This document shows positions 46,021 to 59,063 of a DNA stretch of 64,000 nucleotides, piece after piece. Source of the stretch: Terfezia claveryi (taxonomy: Eukaryota; Ascomycota; Pezizomycetes; Pezizales; Pezizaceae); the NCBI GenBank assembly GCA_015179025.1, contig WHUX01000019.1, positions 372,001 to 436,000 of the forward strand, written 5' to 3'. Within the stretch, counting starts at the first letter, position 1, and every line of letters begins with the position of its first letter. Below the pieces are notes generated by a model. It was not told where the DNA came from. It saw only the letters and a list, made by a program, of their open reading frames with translations, and did no database searches. The position numbers were made by a program, and so were the translations under genes.

Positions 46021-47570
46021 CTTGTTGGATGGTATCAATACCAAAAGTCAGTCCAACGGAAAAAAGAAAAAGAAAAAGAAAAAGAAAAAAAAAGAAAAAG
46101 AAAAGCAGTTGAATGGACTAGAAGCCGATTTATATATACTGTACATACTGTATATATGTAAACATTACTACTGACTAACCTTATATATACATATATGTAG
46201 CCCATTCAATGAACCAAGACCTTTTTGTTTTTCTTTTCTTTTTTTTTCTTTTCTGGCTTAGAAACGGGCAAAAATGAGAGAGAAGTCATAGATCATTGGG
46301 GGGGGGGGGGGGTGTGTTGAGAGCGTTACCCTGAAAACAAAGATAAAAGTTTACCACTAGCATGAGTGATTCATGCGTGGGGGGAAAGGGGAAAAAAACG
46401 GTTTTGTACCGCTGCATAGTATCCTGCCACAATGAACCTTTTTCCCCAACCCCCAATGCACTGTATGATCATAAAATACTCGAGACTATGTTTGCAGCCT
46501 TCCTGGAATGTAAACTATCTCTGCATAAAAACTAAACTTTTTTAACTTGCATGCTGTTGCGTTAAGTTCGCTACTATTTATTTCCTTCGTTACTGTAATT
46601 CTGTTTCGGAATATATAAACACATTATCCTACCCTTATAAGTGTCCTTGTTTTTTTGCACAAGTCCAAATACAAAGGAAGGAAGGAACTCTCAACAGTTA
46701 TTCTTCCCCCCTTCCCCTCCCCCTCCCCATCACCCCCATCCTGGGGACAATTCATTCACTATCTAAAATTTGAGGGTAACTACTGTATCGATATATTATA
46801 AGCTGTACTAAGTCCATAGATATCTCGGGCCTCCCCCTTACCCCTACGCCATCGAAGCCCAGTCCAGCGAGTCTTGTATCCAAGTCTTCCGTGTCGTAGA
46901 TACAGAAGCCCAGAATCTCCCGGTATGCTAGTTTGTCGTTACCGCGCCTGAAAACCCAAGTTTTAGGCCCTCATACAGTTTTTTACCCTAGTTACTTCAT
47001 ACGGGCCTTTTGTGAGAACTTGCAAGTCCAATTCCAACTCCAATTCAACCATTCCTTCATTCATCCATTACCCTGAGGCGGAACTCTAAAGACTCAATGA
47101 CTTACTTCCCTAACCTAATTATTGAGACTGTAAGTTATCCTATAACCCCCCACCCACACCAATCTTTAATACTCAAATACTAACGCAAAGCATCCCCCAG
47201 ATAATAGAATAAAAATCTGTACAGACACAAAACCACAAAAAAACAAATAGTTAAGCAAAACACAAGCACCTTAGAACTCCGCACCCCAGCCCAACCATGA
47301 TAGCTAAGAGAAGAAACAAAAGTAATAAAAACAGCACAGAGAAGTTGAATATACATATATGTGATACTATCTTTGTTCCCTCATTTCCTTCCTTCCTTCC
47401 TTAACTCTCCCATAAGACTCCAGAGGTTTCCCTGAGTGTCCAGATAAACCTGACCCCAACTCCCTTGCTTCTCGTGTTGATATTTTCCCTCTTCGCACAT
47501 ACCCAAAACATTCCTCCCCAATATCCCATCCATCCGTCCGTCCATCCATCTATCCATCCCCATCCCCCCT
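45322..47570. other. Spacer with microsatellites
   Basis: (AT)n at 45841-45866 followed by (TAT)n, a T-run joined to (GT)n at 45987-46020, (AAAAG)n at about 46062-46106, a G-run at 46299-46312, and tetranucleotide CCTT/CCAT runs at about 47388-47402 and 47525-47560. No gene is seen. A small ORF at 45556-45771 shows no features. Confidence 0.55.
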
Positions 47571-48841
47571 CTACACCTCCATGACTCCGTTAACTACGTC
47601 TCCGCCCATTCTCCCCAGTACCTCCTCCACCACCGCTCTCACCCCACAAATCCTCTCCTCAAAGCCCTCAAAGGGCCTAACATTTGCCGCAATACTCCCC
47701 AAATGAGTCCCCAGTCTCCTCTTCAACTCGACCACCTCTGGGTCATTACTCGGATCATATGTTGAACCCCCCCCGCCATCCCCATTTGCCTTCACCATAT
47801 TCCCCACGCGCACATTATCCCCCCTAAACTTCTCCTCGACCTCCGTCAACGGCCTCCTCAGTACCCAAATCACTCTTCCCCCCCTCTCTCTTCTCAACAC
47901 CTCCTCCTTTCTCTCATTCCCCTTCAACTCACTCAACTGCCTCCTCTTAACCTCAAGCTTCCTCCTGAGCTCACTAATCTCCCTATCCAGAGTCGAGATC
48001 TGTACTATCTCCGGTCTTACCTGGGCCTCAATCCCTCTATTCATTTCGTGCAGTTTTTGCAGATCCAGGCCTAGATCTTTCAGGGGAATGGCAGGGATGG
48101 GGATTTTGGGGAGTTGGGAAACCAGCTTCCGCTTGATGTTGCATAGGGTGGAGTGCGCTTCTAACCGGCGTCTTTCCGAGGTGAAGGTGGACAGTACGGA
48201 TGTCTCGATGTTGGTGAGGAAGGTAGCGATGAGGGATTGGGAGGAAGAGGGGAGGTGTGCCCATTTCGTATCGACGGTGTGCAAGGGGACACGGAGTTTG
48301 TAGGGGAGGAGGACGGGTTGTAGGTCGTGGTCGGAGTTATCGGAGTCGACGTCCATGGACTCGCCTTCTTCTTCTTCTTCTTCTTCACCATCATCGGGTT
48401 GGGGGTTATTTTTGCCTTTGCCTTTTGGTCTTCCTCTCCCTTGGACACCCCCGTTTGTAGCTGATGTTGACGTTGCTCCAGAACTCCTCCTCGAAGCCGA
48501 GTGTTTCTGCTTCTCTACCCGTCCTGAAGCCACTGCCCCTTTACCTTTAGACACAGGCGTTGTAGTCGCAGTTTTACCCTTCCTCTTGCCTGCTGGGTCA
48601 TGAACTGCTGATGTCGATACACCTCCTGCCGTAAACGATCTCCGTGATTTTTTTTTTGTCAATGCTGCTGCAGATGCTGCCGCGGTGGTGGTCGTTGGCT
48701 TCTTCACAGTCGTAGTCGCAGGCGCAGTCGATATCCGTCTACCTGGTGCCTGGGTATCACATCACACCAGTCAGCCCCTTCTCCCGGTTCCCCCATCTCC
48801 TATATATTTCGTCCCAGGAAAACTAACGCTAAACATACCAT
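47571..48841 (-). CDS. fta7: Kinetochore protein of the CENP-Q / Fta7 family
   Basis: Inner-kinetochore (CCAN/Mis6-Sim4/COMA) subunit. The start codon alone forms the first coding exon (48841-48839), followed by a 89-bp intron (GTATGT...CCCAG) and exon 48749-47571, giving 393 aa. The N-terminal 140 residues are Ser/Thr/Lys-rich and disordered, with an acidic run of Glu. The conserved region follows: VPLHTVDTKWAHLPSSSQSL, VLSTFTSERRRLEAHSTLCN, then the coiled coil TLDREISELRRKLEVKRRQL. The phrase W-x-x-L-P-x-x-x-x followed by a long coiled coil is the CENP-Q pattern. Divergent from MRP49, with 684 bp between the start codons. Confidence 0.75.
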
Positions 48842-49525
48842 AGCAGCTTAGTTTTCTCGCCGCGTCTCTCGCGCAATTTCAATGCTCGTACAGAGGGGGC
48901 CTCACGATGCGCTTTTGAGAGGGGCAAGTCAATTTTACGAGAGGCACGGCAGCGGTTGTGGTGGTAGCTGGTTGTGACTGTAATTGTTTTTTGGTTCCTT
49001 GCAGTGATTGTTTTGGTTATGGCCATAGTAATATGTTTTTGTTTGGTAGGTACAGTAGGTACTCGGCTGGATCTGATAAGATTAGATCTCGCTGTATGAA
49101 TTCATACCCAACAGTATCGAGTCGGACCTGGAGCCTGTACACGGGGAAAGGGGACTGTGGTGGTATCTCCAACCCCTTTGGACAGGCCAGGGAGCTACAT
49201 GCTTGTGATGGTTTATATCGATGCTGGTTTGTTGCGTGATGTGGACGGGAAGAGCAAGACGGGCCTGGGCCTGCCAACATAAACCAGGCCCATTCCAGCC
49301 GTGTACCTTTTTTCTTCCCGAAAGCGAATTGGAGCTCCGACTCCGAGACCGAACTGGCCGCAGCAGAGCAACACCACGAGCGGAAATTGTCGATTCGGCC
49401 CCGCGACGATCCGGCGGCCGTCTAGTCGGCACCTACAGCAGTCAAGACGCCCTAATAAGCGGGCCGGCCAGACCTCACCTCACCTCACCTCACGCAGTCA
49501 GAGCAGACACTTGAATCCGCCCACA
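48842..49525. promoter_or_regulatory. Shared divergent upstream region of CENP-Q and MRP49
   Basis: The only sequence available for both promoters. It includes four ACCTC units in tandem at about 49474-49495 directly before the MRP49 start. The ORFs within it run on both strands without family features. Confidence 0.45.
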
Positions 49526-50303
49526 ATGGTCAGCATAATACAACGCATGAAGGTCTTACAGGGCGTACGTTCCCCCCAGTCATCTAGCCCCATCCTTCAA
49601 TTGCGATTCCAGCACTCGATACCTCACCGATCCACCTCCCACTCCGTCCAAAGCTAACTCCCCACCTACCACAGAAACTAGCCACCCTCCGCCACGGCCC
49701 CGGCGCAGCCATCCTCCCCCCCAACGTCCAAAAAGTCTCCCTCAACTTCCCCTCCCGCAATAAAGGCGGGCACATGGGTACCCGGTACCAACCCCCCCCC
49801 CCTCCCCAAGGCTTGCCTATCCATCGCCAGTGCTAACGTCTTCCCCCCCTGTAGCAAATTCTGGAAACTCTACCTCCCTCGAATAAAATACTACAACCCC
49901 ACCTTCCCCATCGAAGTCATTCGCCGAGAAGGCTCGGACCCTGCAGGGCCCGCTACCATCACTATTTACTTCAGTAATCACCGCCACCCTACCACCACTT
50001 ACCCCGCTCCCCAACCTACCTACCCAACTCCACCGAAAGCTTTGAGCTAACTCATGCCTCCCAGCGGATAAACCCCCGCACATCATCGACTCCAAAAACC
50101 ACATCCATTCCGAGCTCTGCGCGCAATTTCTCGACATCACCAAGGCTACGGCTGTCCCTCCAAACCCAGAAGATGCCAAGGCCGCAGCAGAGTATGCGGA
50201 GTTTGTGAGAGTTGAGGAGGCGAGAAGGCAGGCGAAGGAGGCGAGGAGGCAGGCGAAGAGAGAGGAGAAGGAAAGAGAGAGGTTGGGGGGGGTGGCAGCG
50301 TGA
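49526..50303 (+). CDS. MRP49: Mitochondrial large-subunit ribosomal protein Mrp49 (mL61)
   Basis: 54S mitoribosomal protein with an L51/S25/CI-B8 thioredoxin-like domain. Exons 49526-49564, 49675-49784, 49855-49973 and 50065-50303 join in phase to 168 aa. MVSIIQRMKVLQG is followed by KLATLRHGPGAAILPPNVQK, NKGGHMGTRKFWKLYLPRIK, YYNPTFPIEVIRR, and ITIYFSTDKPPHIIDSKNH. These match the L51/S25 core (HMG-RKFW-LPR-KYHNP). The tail is a Glu/Arg/Ala-rich helix. The two middle introns are short and C-rich; the exon 2 donor CG|GTACC is fixed by phase. Confidence 0.9.
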
Positions 50304-53300
50304 GAGGAGGGGGCAGGGGGGATTGGGGGATGTGTATATATATAAAACTGGATCCCTTTTAGATAGCGGAAAAGAAAGTAGGGTCATATCGTCTGCATAC
50401 GAAGTAACTCCAAGTTTCTCTGGTGGGTTTGTCGGAGCACCATATATACAGCAATAGAAGGGAGTTACAGAAGACTGCATTAGTGTCGGCATAGGGGAGT
50501 GGAATGCAATATAAATAGTACGTAACCTCCCTCTACATAAGTACTTTTTTTTTTTTTTCCAACGTTTACTACCTACTCTAACAAGTCCACATATAAATAA
50601 AATAAAAAAATATAACTACGATTCCCCGTAACACGTATGGAGTCCTTTTTTTTTTTTTTTTTGGGGGGGGGGTGGAGTTGGGGGGAGGGGGAGGGGGAAG
50701 GGGGAAGGGGGAAGGCAAGGTTATTTTGGTATATAAAAAGACTTCTACTAACTGTACTGAATTCTGGAGCTTATGAGTTTATTTTATTTAGTATTCCCCA
50801 CTAGGCTAATACAAAATGCTGTTTGTTGTAGCCTAAAGTTTTTTTTTTGGTCTTGGGAAAATAGAAATATAGATTTAAAAAAATAAAAATAAAAAAATAA
50901 AAATAAAATAAAAAATAAAAAATAAAAAAAGAAAAGGAGGATAGATACAAGATACATACGGAGTACATACATGTAGATACTGTATGTATAGTTATATCAT
51001 ATATGAGGGCAGCAACCAGGCTAATATATACTGTACAATAGATATCTAATCATATAGGTATAGGCGGGCGGCCCAGTATGAGGGGTATATGTTAGGGGAA
51101 AAAAAAAAAAAAAAAAAAAGCTCCCTTTGAATCACAGAAAGTTATTAATCTATTATACTAAGAGTATATTGCTTCTTTAAATTATTTTACTTGGGCCCGG
51201 GCCTAGGTACATATGTTTGTCTCGGCCATATTTAGAATAAACATCTCATTGCCTTATTGCTACATGGGAGGGGGATTACCCTGAACAGCGGAGTCATAGT
51301 ACAGGTCCTAATTAAGGTACCGGTATTGCCTTACATTCCGAGAGGCTACAGTCCTATTAATTCGGCCCATTGAGAGAAACCTACCCCTCACCTTTTTCTC
51401 CCATATCAAGATGCTTTACCCAAAAATAGACCCGTCATGCTTCATCCAGCAGGGATCCTTGGTTATCCTGCATCACACCCCCCCAGCTTGCAACTTAAAA
51501 TTATGAAAGAATATTTTTCAGAACTTTCTTCGGCTTCCGCAAGTGGCCCGCCATGCAAGACGTCAAGGAACCCCTTCTTGCATGAACCGATCCACAACAT
51601 CCGAAATGCAAAGTTGCTAGGTACTAGTCGGGAGTTTTCGGGTGCAATCGCAATGAGAGAGAGTAATGGGCACCGCTCACATAACTCCCAAGGTTGCCCA
51701 GTTTGAGATTTAGACTAGACCCTCAATAAAGGGAAGTCATAATTTTTTTAAAAAAAAAATCCCTCTTGCCAGGGTCAATAGCTAAGGGTATGATGCCCGT
51801 ATTTCTTCTCCCTCAATAAGACGGAAGATGGAGACCATACCAGTAAGGGCTCAAAAGCCGAAGAGAGGCTCAAAATGCTGATGACCCATGGAATTCTCAA
51901 ATGGTACTCGGATGTTGGTGGGCGCTTCAGTAAGATATAGGTTCTTAGTCAAATGAATTACCTTCATTAAATTCCTGACCGTATCGAGCTGCACGCCCCC
52001 TGAAGAATGGTAATACAACTTACTAAGATCTCCAAGTCAATGTATTCAATCCCGAACCAAATGCAGGCGGATCGCCATTTCAGACCTGTACCAGTGCGCC
52101 GCTGATCATGACGTAGTCGTTAAAGGCGTGAGAGCTTTATGAGTATTCCTACGGTATTCACATTCCCCTAAGCCTCGTAGCCATGATGACGCTTGAAGCA
52201 ACGCAAGAAGCGAAAACCCCGCGCGCACCTCTCACTGCTGCATAGTCAATCATTTTTTGCTCTTTTAACTGTGTGCCAAAAAGGTATACCACTAATACCT
52301 TTTTTACTCTCTGCAGTGTAATACAAGAAGAAACCAAACGAATACAAGTGTAGCACAAGAGAGAAGCATAGATCTGCAGTTGTTAGTCTTTGATGGGACT
52401 GGTCTCGCTAGGGTTCGTGTGTGGAGGCAAGCTGACTTCCTCTTTCACTGGCCACCCATGGGAGGATATTATCTCATGAAATCCATTGTGACGTTACATT
52501 CCGGGTAGAAGGCCCGTATTAGTGCCTTTTCTTATGCAATGGTAGTCGGGGTGTGACCTTGGCAAACCCAAATATTGAGGGTAATGCCACCGTGCATACA
52601 ATGTTACATAAAATTTCTTCACAGATCAGTAAAACCCACGAACCCAAGCTATACTGTATAAGCACAAGATCTGATTCAATGTACTCTGTAAAGTTTCTGA
52701 ACTTCCTCCCATCGTATCAATATAATATATCTGAGAAATGTTTACAAGTATGTAGAAACTACCGAAGCGATCTGTCGGTATGAAAATTAAGGCATGCAAA
52801 GATGGGACGTTGCCCACTTTCGATTGTGTCACGATGCATGCGTGTTGGGATGTAGACCTCTATAGGGTTGGACGCCAAATTGTTTGCTTTTAAACTCATT
52901 TGAATTCTGCTGCGTGATTGCGTTTATTTGCTTCCAGACCAGGGCAGGGATGGAGACACAGAACGATGGAACATGGGAGTGTGTGTAACCCTGGCTTTCC
53001 TAGCTTTGGCCACAGCTGTCAACATGATGTGTCTCCTGAAGCAGTATATGTACCTTCGGGCCAAGCATGCATCCAGAGTAACCATACCGTACTTGAGTCG
53101 AGGAGAGACGCGCAGGGCAAGACGCGCAGGGCGAGACATGGGTCTAGCCAAACAAGAGGAAGGTGTATGAAAATTTGTGGTGAAAAGTGAGTGGCAGCAT
53201 TTCACTTAGGATATGCAACAGCCCCGAAGACTTGCTACTAGAGCTGAAATTCGTCAGTGAGGCTTCGAAGATTTCAAGAGTTCATGTCACCAACTCACCT

Positions 53301-55678
53301 TGCTTGGAGGAAGTGGTCAGGTGTCACATGGTGAATTGCCTAAAGAGTGAGAAATCATTACTAGGGTATGGCGTAGGCCGAGGGCCGAACCATTTTGGAC
53401 AGGGTTGATGATCCACGATCAAAATTGCTGGATAATGTTGACACGCATGAACATGCATCTTGATGCCGCCGCTAAGAAGGAAAGAATTAGATGTCCATGT
53501 CCAAGTCGCCGCTTTTAACAATGTTGGGTGGGGGGGGGGGGGGGGTTCATTTAAAATCCAAATAGGTAGGTAAATATTCCGCAAACTTCTGTCCTGTGTT
53601 CCAGGTGAAAATTGACCGGATATATCGTGCCAACTAGTATAGTCTGGTTGGCACAAGCCCCTCGGTGATACGTATATACGGTACACGAGAGACCCCGCAA
53701 AATCTACCGAAACGAGCAAAACTTTCTTTATATGTGGCCTCGAGGAACCAACTTTGGTTCTGTGTAGGTAGTAATATACTTTCGGACATTTTCGGTTGAA
53801 CTTCGAATTATAAGTACCCTTATATCTTTGTGCGAGCGAGCTGATTTCCAAAGTGTTTCTCCGAGAGCATCTCCGAAGTGAACATGTGGGAATTGACATA
53901 AAAACCCGATCTCTAAGGATATCCGGTTGAACCCTGATCCTGACATCGTGACAGCATAGTGGGTACCTTTTGATATTTGGAGTGTGTTCAATCAAGTCGT
54001 AGGTATTTGTAGTGTCTTCGTGCCTCTCCACTACCGGTGTACTGACCTTGATTAAGGTACCGATGAGCTGACCACCGCCAAAATTCTCCGTAGCGGTTAG
54101 AAGTTCGTTCAACTTTGCTTACCCTTGGGCTCGTTACGTGTACGGATACATCGCGGGAGCTGACCTGGTAAAGAGTATATGCTGCTACTACCCAATAGGA
54201 GGCCCAACAATGACACGGCTTGAGTATTTCCAAGGCGGTTTTATGTATCATGAGAACAAGCCCGCACCAGTTTGAGTAAATGACTGAAACCCATAAAAAT
54301 GACGGACTGCATGTTTTACGTGTTGTTTCACGCCAGCTTCTCATTAGCTGGCCCGCATGTAAAGCGGCGTACTGGACCTGGAGTGAGCTTGTTCTCTGCG
54401 GAATTGCGAAAAATTACGATCTCTTTGATTTATAGAGATCCCTATTGGATGGCTAGAGATCCTCGGATGCAGCTACGCAATAGAGCTTTGCGGAGTAAAA
54501 GTATGGGGTAGCTACCTGGGGTTGCCGGGTACCGTATGGCGACCCTTCGGCCAGCCGGCCGGGGCACATCATTTTGTGTGGCAACTCTACGGGCCCCATG
54601 CCGACTGCTTATGTTGTCACTGGGGTATCACCCGCCCAACATACTGCCAGTGTTCGGCTTGCAATGTGAATATGTGAATACATATTAGACTCGGTACATA
54701 ACATATATAAAATAACATACATCGCACTCTCCAACAAACCCACGCTGCATTTGTATCCGTCCACCTGCTCTCTGCCGTGACCTTGACCTTCAGCTCCCTA
54801 CAGCGGCCCTGCTCTGGTGTGACCTGAGTCAACAGGCCGTAGCAACTTCGAACCGCCCCCCACCCCCACCCCCACCCCCACCCCCCGTCCATATTCCCCA
54901 CTACTCGCACATTTCCCTTCGCACACAGCCCAGGACGTCCAATCCAATCCTGTCGGCGTTCCTGATTCCATACATATACGGCTAAGGGCGTGCGAGGGAA
55001 TAGGCAATCTGCTGACCGGCGGCACCTTGTTTGGGGAGGAAGGCTACTGCTGCGCTGCGTACCGGAACTGGTAAAAATACCTCTCAAGTCATTTCTTCAG
55101 GTCGGCGGTACCCCAGAAAGAAAAGGAAAAAAAAAAAAAAAAAGAAAGAGAATTTTTCCCCAGCTCGCTCATCCTTTCCACGCCATTTCTTCACGTTCGC
55201 AACTTTCAAGGTCAGTCGTTCGTGTTCCGATGCTCGGCTTCGGCTACCTGCACCTCTATCGTGAATAACGAAGTCATCCATCAATAAAACGCAGGGCACA
55301 AGGACACAGCACGCTACCCGTGGAGTCGGCGCTGTGCAGATTAGCTCTAGAAGCCTGGAAGCGTCGAAGTAATTTGGGAAAACCGGCTGCTTCTCATTTG
55401 CACTCGACTGCGGCCATCGACTGGATGAGCTACGCGGACGCACCGCACGCCTACACAAAACAACATCCCTCGGGAATCACATTGCCGCAGCAGTAAAGGG
55501 CCCAGCATCTACACATAGAGCCCGTTATTGGCCTTTTAGTGTCGGCCCAATTCAGACTGACCGACAAAGGCTTGTTTCCAGAAACGGAACACGGGCGCCA
55601 TTGAATGTTCGGCAACGCTCGAGAGTACCCCAGAATCGCTCGTCATTACCCCAATTCTAGACTCACTCCTTCGGCCTT
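50304..55678. other. Long low-complexity spacer, no supported gene
   Basis: T-run plus G-run at about 50646-50673, A/T-rich AAAATAAAA repeats at about 50876-50935, A-run at 51098-51118, G-run at 53529-53546, (CCCCCA)n at about 54857-54884, and A-run at 55127-55143. Repeat copies lie at 51013 and 53640. The 262-codon ORF at 53324-54112 (minus) crosses the G-run and a dispersed repeat and shows no family motif. The final 500 bp should contain the promoter of the zinc-cluster gene. Confidence 0.5.
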
Positions 55679-57506
55679 ATGACGGATACTGCCACTCAGC
55701 TACCCGCACTCCAGACCAATGGCACATCAGTGCCAAACGGCCATAACGACAATGAGATAGTTGCGGAATCGCAGTCGCCTACGCAACAGCATTCGTCAAC
55801 CGGACGCTCACCTAAGAAGCGGCGCAAGGTGAATCATGGTATGTCATAGACTCTGGTTGTTTGAGGCGAATTTGACAGATGCCCTTCCGAGAGATGTAGT
55901 AACTTCTGTGCTGACTGCTGTGTGGTAGCTTGTGTATACTGCCGAAGGTCCCATATGACTTGCGATGAAGGCAAGTGACCTCAATCCCTTTGAGCCATTG
56001 GCATACGAGCCTTCCCCAGATCTGTTCCTTACTGACATCGAATTGCTTTTTGATTGTTAGAGCGTCCCTGTGGCCGTTGCCTGAAGCGGAATATTGGACA
56101 TCTGTGTCACGATGAACCGCGGGAGCCGAAGAAGCCTAAACAGGAAGTGCTACAGAGTGATGGTCACGAGGAGGCCAAAGCCCCGCCATTGCTCAACCCT
56201 TCCCACAAGTCATCAATTAATGATATATCAGCACCAGTCGACCAAGCACAGGCACCTCTTGCACCACCGCCAATGCCTCCTCCAAGAAAAGTTGGGCCTG
56301 CAATATTGGCACCATCACCAGTTTCGATGGCCCCACGACAGGCACTGAGCTCCAGTAGCCAAGGTTGTGAGTGCAGCCATCTCAGTTATAATTACTCTTA
56401 GGGTCCTATTTCTGACGGGTATCTATAGTCTTAGGCCTCACAGATTGGGATTTCATGAATAGCACACAACCTAGTTGGCTGGCAAATCCATATCATCAGC
56501 AGTGGATGTTTTCCGCAAACGAAGCTGCGGATGAGTTTAACTCAATGAGCGACTGGGTTGGAAATTTTCATGATGATTCAAATTTCTTCAACGATGGCTC
56601 ATTTTTTGGAGGACTCAATGACATGCTGGACCCAACCTACGCAAATGCTCTCACGCAAACTCAAGCCGGGGACCTATCGCTACTACCGCCTGCAGCCCCT
56701 CTACCACCACCACGCCCTTCAAGTGTAAAGCCTACGGAAAAAGCGCAGGAGAATTATTATCTCACAGCTGCGGACCCGACGAAAGATGCCCCGGAAGAGC
56801 GCATGAAGCAGATCCTGAGAGCGAAGTATCAGGCAGGACTACTGAAACCATTCAACTATGTTAAGGGCTATGCTCGTCTGGGAAAATTTATGGAAAAGCA
56901 ATATTTACCTACTACGAGGCAGAAGATTGCCAGGCAATTGGATAAATTTAGACCTAAATTCAGGGAAAGGACACAAAAACTGACGGATTTGGACTTGGTG
57001 AGCGTCGAAGAGTGGTTTGAGAAGATTCTCATGGAATATGACCGAGTGTTTGCCTCAATGGCGATCCCTGCATGTTTATGGAGACGAACGGGGGAAATCT
57101 TTCGTGGAAATAAAGAGTTTGCTGAATTGATTAAGGCACCGATTGAGAGTTTGCGGGATGTGAGTTTCAAAGTCGGAAAGATGAGCACTTCTACAATAGC
57201 TAACAGTGAATTTAGGGCAAGCTCGCAATTTATGAATTGGTTTCAGAAGATTCATTTTGGTGTTATTGGGATAAGTTTGGGACGATTGCCTTCGACACCA
57301 ACCAAAAGGCTATGCTGACGACCTGCCAACTGAGAAACCCTGACCTGAATGCATCGAACAAATACATCAATTGTTGTTTTTCCTTCACTATTAGACGAGA
57401 TGTGTACGATATGTAAGTTGTTATTACCCTTTTTTGGTTATGCCAATTTTCTCACAAAAATTCTAGACCGTGTGCTATTGTCGGAAACTTCATACCTATC
57501 CTATAA
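55679..57506 (+). CDS. acuM: Zn2Cys6 transcription factor, RDS2/AcuM type
   Basis: Gluconeogenesis regulator family (yeast Rds2, Aspergillus AcuM). Exons 55679-55838, 55929-55970, 56061-56366, 56429-57159, 57216-57412 and 57467-57506 join in phase to 491 aa. The zinc cluster is split over three exons: KKRRKVNHACVYCRRSHMTC, then DEERPCGRCLKRNIGHLC, with Cys spacing 2-6-5-2-8. The mid-region has EAADEFNSMSDWVGNF. The C-terminal PAS-like domain reads LRDGKLAIYELVSEDSFWCY, WDKFGTIAFDTNQKAMLTTC, CCFSFTIRRDVYDI and ends AIVGNFIPIL. Intron 2 has a GC donor (G|GCAAGT). Reading through intron 4 gives a false shorter C-terminus at 57318. Confidence 0.9.
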
Positions 57507-58022
57507 ATTCTGGTACTGGCCCCAATTGCCAGCGAAGTCTTAAGTCAATTATGCCTGTTGGACGTGCGATTTTTTGGGGTATTTGGAATCTTTGGATACA
57601 TTTTTTGGAACACTTATTTATTATTATTTTGGCCATTTGTCTATTGGTACATATGTTTCCAGGGTTGGTGCTTCTTGTTTATGAGCACTTGGGGTTTTCC
57701 TTGCATTCTCCTAGAGGCGTTCTGTCAAGGCAAAGAATTTTCTGAATTTCCTTAATCTCCTTTCTCTGTAATTGCTTCTGTGATGTTTGTGTGCCACGGG
57801 TTTACCCTGTGAAAGTTCAGGTACTTAAGTAGCTGTATTTGAATGTGAATGTAACGAGAATGTCAATTCAAGTAGGAGTCAGGTGACAGCTTGCTGGATA
57901 TTTGCCAAGGAAGGGACACAGCTTCAATCCAGATCACATACGTTCTTCACCACAAGGTATTCAATATTACACGGCAACCGCTCGATTTATCGTTGTCCCA
58001 TCACTAAGACGAAATCGTTTAC

Positions 58023-59063
58023 ATGTCTGGTATTCTTACAACAATGTATGCTACGCTTATCCACCTTCCCAAACAACCAGGCACTGACTATGAGTGTGAT
58101 AAAACTTAGCAACCAAAAGTCCCGCGCGCCGTTCAAACCGAAAAGCTCCTCGAGGGGAACGTCGAGCTATCAGCTTAGACAGTATGCGGAGGCTACGCTT
58201 GGAGCGGGGAGCTTGAGGCAGGCAGTGAAGTTGCCTGAGGGAGAGGATTTGTGCGAGTGGATAGCTGTTAATGGTATGCTGTCTATGTGAGAGCTTGGGT
58301 TAGATCGAAAAGGGGTTTATAGTTTCAAAGTGTCACGGCAGAAAGCTGACCAAAGCTGACCGAGCACTCGGAGGACTAGTCGTCGACTTTTACAACCAGA
58401 TCAACTTGCTGGTATGTCACACTATAAGGGGAGGAGTTGTGGAAGGTCATGGAAGGGGACAGGGCTGATGTTGTATACCGGGGATGTAGTATGGATCCAT
58501 AACGGAGTTCTGCTCGCCGGGGACATGTCCTGAGATGAAGGCCACGGATGAGTACGCCTCCCCTTTACTTTTATTCAACACTTGTACCGGCAAAGCTGGA
58601 TTGTAAAGTTTACGCTGACGAGGAGTGGGGTGGTACAGATTCGAGTATTTATGGCAAGACTCCGACAAGTATAAACGCCCAACGAAGATGGCAGCACCAG
58701 ATTACATCGAGCATCTCATGTCTTGGGTGCAGTCGAACATTGATAATGAGCAGGTGTTCCCATCCAGGATCGGTATAAGCCCTCTCATTAACTGCGCCAA
58801 CGTTGTACTAACGTATCATAGGTGTCCCATTTCCCAAAACATTCATGCCTCTCATCAAACAAGTCTTCAAACGCCTCTATCGAGTCTATGCACACATCTA
58901 TTGCCATCACTATCCCGTCATTGGAGCGCTTGGCCTAGAGCCACATTTGAACACGAGCTTCAAGCACTATGTGTTGTTTGTGAAAGAGTTTGACCTATGC
59001 CAGGGGAAGGATTTTTGGGGACCGTTGGGTGACTTGGTAGAGCAGATGCTGAAGGTGGATTAG
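58023..59063 (+). CDS. MOB1: Mob1 kinase activator
   Basis: Activator of NDR/LATS-type kinases in mitotic exit/septation signalling. Exons 58023-58045, 58110-58273, 58380-58411, 58490-58551, 58639-58772 and 58822-59063 join in phase to 218 aa, the usual Mob1 length. Start [20 protein letters not shown]; then [40 protein letters not shown], the zinc ligands in [12 protein letters not shown] and [11 protein letters not shown], and [17 protein letters not shown] at the end. The exon 4-5 junction gives [20 protein letters not shown], as in other filamentous fungi. It follows the zinc-cluster gene on the same strand after 516 bp. Confidence 0.95.

Noticed and set aside
53324..54112. 262-codon minus-strand ORF
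   Set aside because: It runs through a G-homopolymer and a copy of the dispersed repeat (translated as RGLCQPDY) and has no family motif; chance openness is more likely.
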